Assembly: GCA_036558305.1 (NCBI GenBank) | Contig: DATBFX010000471.1 | Location: 1-13,959, forward strand | From: DATBFX01 sp036558305 | GTDB taxonomy: Bacteria; Chloroflexota; Chloroflexia; Thermomicrobiales; UBA6265 | Direction of reading: 5' to 3' | DNA length: 13,959 nt | Shown: positions 13,377 to 13,959 of the stretch, one piece after another | How the letters are laid out: each line of letters starts with the position of its first letter | Numbering within the stretch: position 1 is the stretch's first letter | The notes under the pieces: generated by a model | The model's input: the letters and a program-made list of their open reading frames with translations, nothing else | The model's database searches: none | What the model was told of the DNA's origin: nothing | Translations under genes and position numbers: made by a program

Positions 13377-13829
13377 CTACGAATCGGCAAATCGCCGCAG
13401 CACGTTTCCCGTCACCCGCGCCACCGTGTTGTCGTAGCCGTTCGCCGAGAGGGCGCCGCACCAGGCGATGGAGCCGACGGCGAAGACGGTGCCGCCGTTC
13501 GGCTCGTCGAGGTAGGTCATGTCGGCGCGGACGCGGGGGTTGACGGTGCCGCCCTGGTGGGAGTCGGCCATCAGGACCTCCTCGACGACGGTCTGGTAGC
13601 CGTCGGAGAACCCGGTGGCGGTGGCGAGGAGGAAGGCGTGGGACGGAGTGCCGAGCCCGCGGTCGTAGCGGTCGATCTCGTGACCGGCGGCGCCGTGGCC
13701 GAGGATCAGGTTGCCGCAGTCGCCGATGGGCTCGTCGTCGCCGATGCCGTCGAAGATCCAGGCGACGCGGGGATCGAAGCCGTCGGGTTGGCGGCGGTAG
13801 GGGAGGGCGGTGTCGAAACCCATAGGCAT
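13377..13829 (-). pseudogene. N,N-dimethylformamidase beta-subunit-like protein, C-terminal fragment
   Basis: About 150 residues match the C-terminal domain of the N,N-dimethylformamidase large-subunit family: GFDTALPYRRQPDGFDPRV, VAWIFDGIGDDEPIGDCG, LGTPSHAFLLATATG, QTVVEEVLMAD, QGGTVNPRVRADM, GSIAWCGALSANGYDN and NVLRRFA at the end. Full proteins in this family are several hundred residues long. Here the match stops at about 13823, and the open frame beyond, to 13934, contains no family sequence and runs antisense to a probable new gene start. The N-terminal part is therefore missing, most simply because an insertion sequence landed here. The ATG codons at 13829 and 13823 are available, but I see no convincing reason to think that the fragment is a functional gene. 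The remaining coding sequence is undamaged, suggesting a recent event. Confidence 0.7.
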
Positions 13830-13918
13830 CAAGCTAAGGCGTGACGGGGTGACAACGGGGACCCGATCTGGCATGGTGCGCGTGTGCTGCTCGCCCGCCT
13901 GCCCGAGGAGGTCCCCGC
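13830..13918. mobile_element. Possible left end of an insertion sequence
   Basis: Between the last formamidase-like codons and the new gene start there are 89 bases without recognisable coding content on either strand. They would hold the left terminal repeat and promoter of the inferred element. I cannot define the terminal inverted repeat or target duplication because the other end is outside the window. Confidence 0.3.
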
Positions 13919-13959
13919 GTGTCCAGTCTGCCACAGGTCGCCCGCGCCCTGCAGCGGGT
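13919..13959 (+). CDS. 5' end of a gene, probably an IS4-type transposase (partial)
   Basis: GTG 13919 is preceded by GAGGAGGT with six-base spacing and opens a frame reading SSLPQVARALQRV to the window edge. This start resembles IS4-family transposases of Chloroflexota and cyanobacteria as I remember them. Only 13 complete residues after the start are visible, so the call is tentative. It fits the truncated formamidase-like gene beside it: the 13830-13918 stretch would be the left end of the element. Confidence 0.4.
   Translation, partial: MSSLPQVARALQR

Noticed and set aside
13830..13934. Extension of the formamidase-like fragment to a GTG at 13934
   Set aside because: Residues before GFDTALPY show no family sequence and this stretch is antisense to a better-supported plus-strand gene start.

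Overview
This window looks like chromosomal DNA from a high-GC bacterium, most likely a Chloroflexota of the Thermomicrobia/Sphaerobacter type. This is an inference from style, not from a marker gene. The style includes Tat leaders with an SRRTALAGLGAGGL-like core, processing sites followed by ATP/AT-rich residues (AQEATP, AQNATP), Thr/Pro-rich C-terminal tails on secreted proteins, frequent GTG/TTG starts, and a large NB-ARC/TPR/LuxR regulator with an excisionase-like N-terminus. No rRNA, tRNA or CRISPR array was seen.

Layout. Positions 73-2714 (+) hold two exported or membrane-anchored proteins: a cupin-like/alpha-beta hydrolase fusion and a SIMPL (DUF541) protein. Positions 2902-9380 (+) form a repetitive block built around an 883-residue regulator (4208-6859). 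On its left are a frameshifted Tat-exported HPLVGTW-type protein (2902-3454) and a 148-residue beta-rich protein (3589-4035) closed by a strong hairpin terminator. On its right are an intact Tat HPLVGTW paralogue (7045-7626), a secreted 227-residue possibly NTF2-like protein (7911-8594), a collapsed third Tat leader gene (8700-8892) and a second copy of the 148-residue protein (8934-9380). The two 148-residue proteins differ at 20 of 148 positions and align without gaps. Positions 9402-10829 (-) encode a soluble two-PAS histidine kinase, divergent from a class III aminotransferase (10978-12384, +). Positions 12415-13324 (-) form a compact DUF4258-DUF2283-XRE group resembling a toxin-antitoxin operon. 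Positions 13377-13829 (-) are only the C-terminal part of an N,N-dimethylformamidase-like protein. At the right edge a gene start on the + strand (13919) looks like the start of a transposase, suggesting that an insertion sequence cut the formamidase-like gene.

How the parts may work together. The most interesting signal is regulatory. The palindrome CCGATCGG was found five times by eye, always in non-coding DNA within 2.8-7.9 kb. Three copies lie 99.5-102.5 nt (centre to start codon) upstream of the three secreted-protein genes at 2902, 7045 and 7911. One lies immediately upstream of the regulator gene and one is an extra copy 45 bp from the 6940 site. This suggests an autoregulated local regulon in which the NB-ARC/LuxR protein controls flanking, partly duplicated secreted proteins. 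Two of the duplicated Tat genes are broken by what looks like a single extra base in a homopolymer, which may be decay, phase variation or sequencing error.
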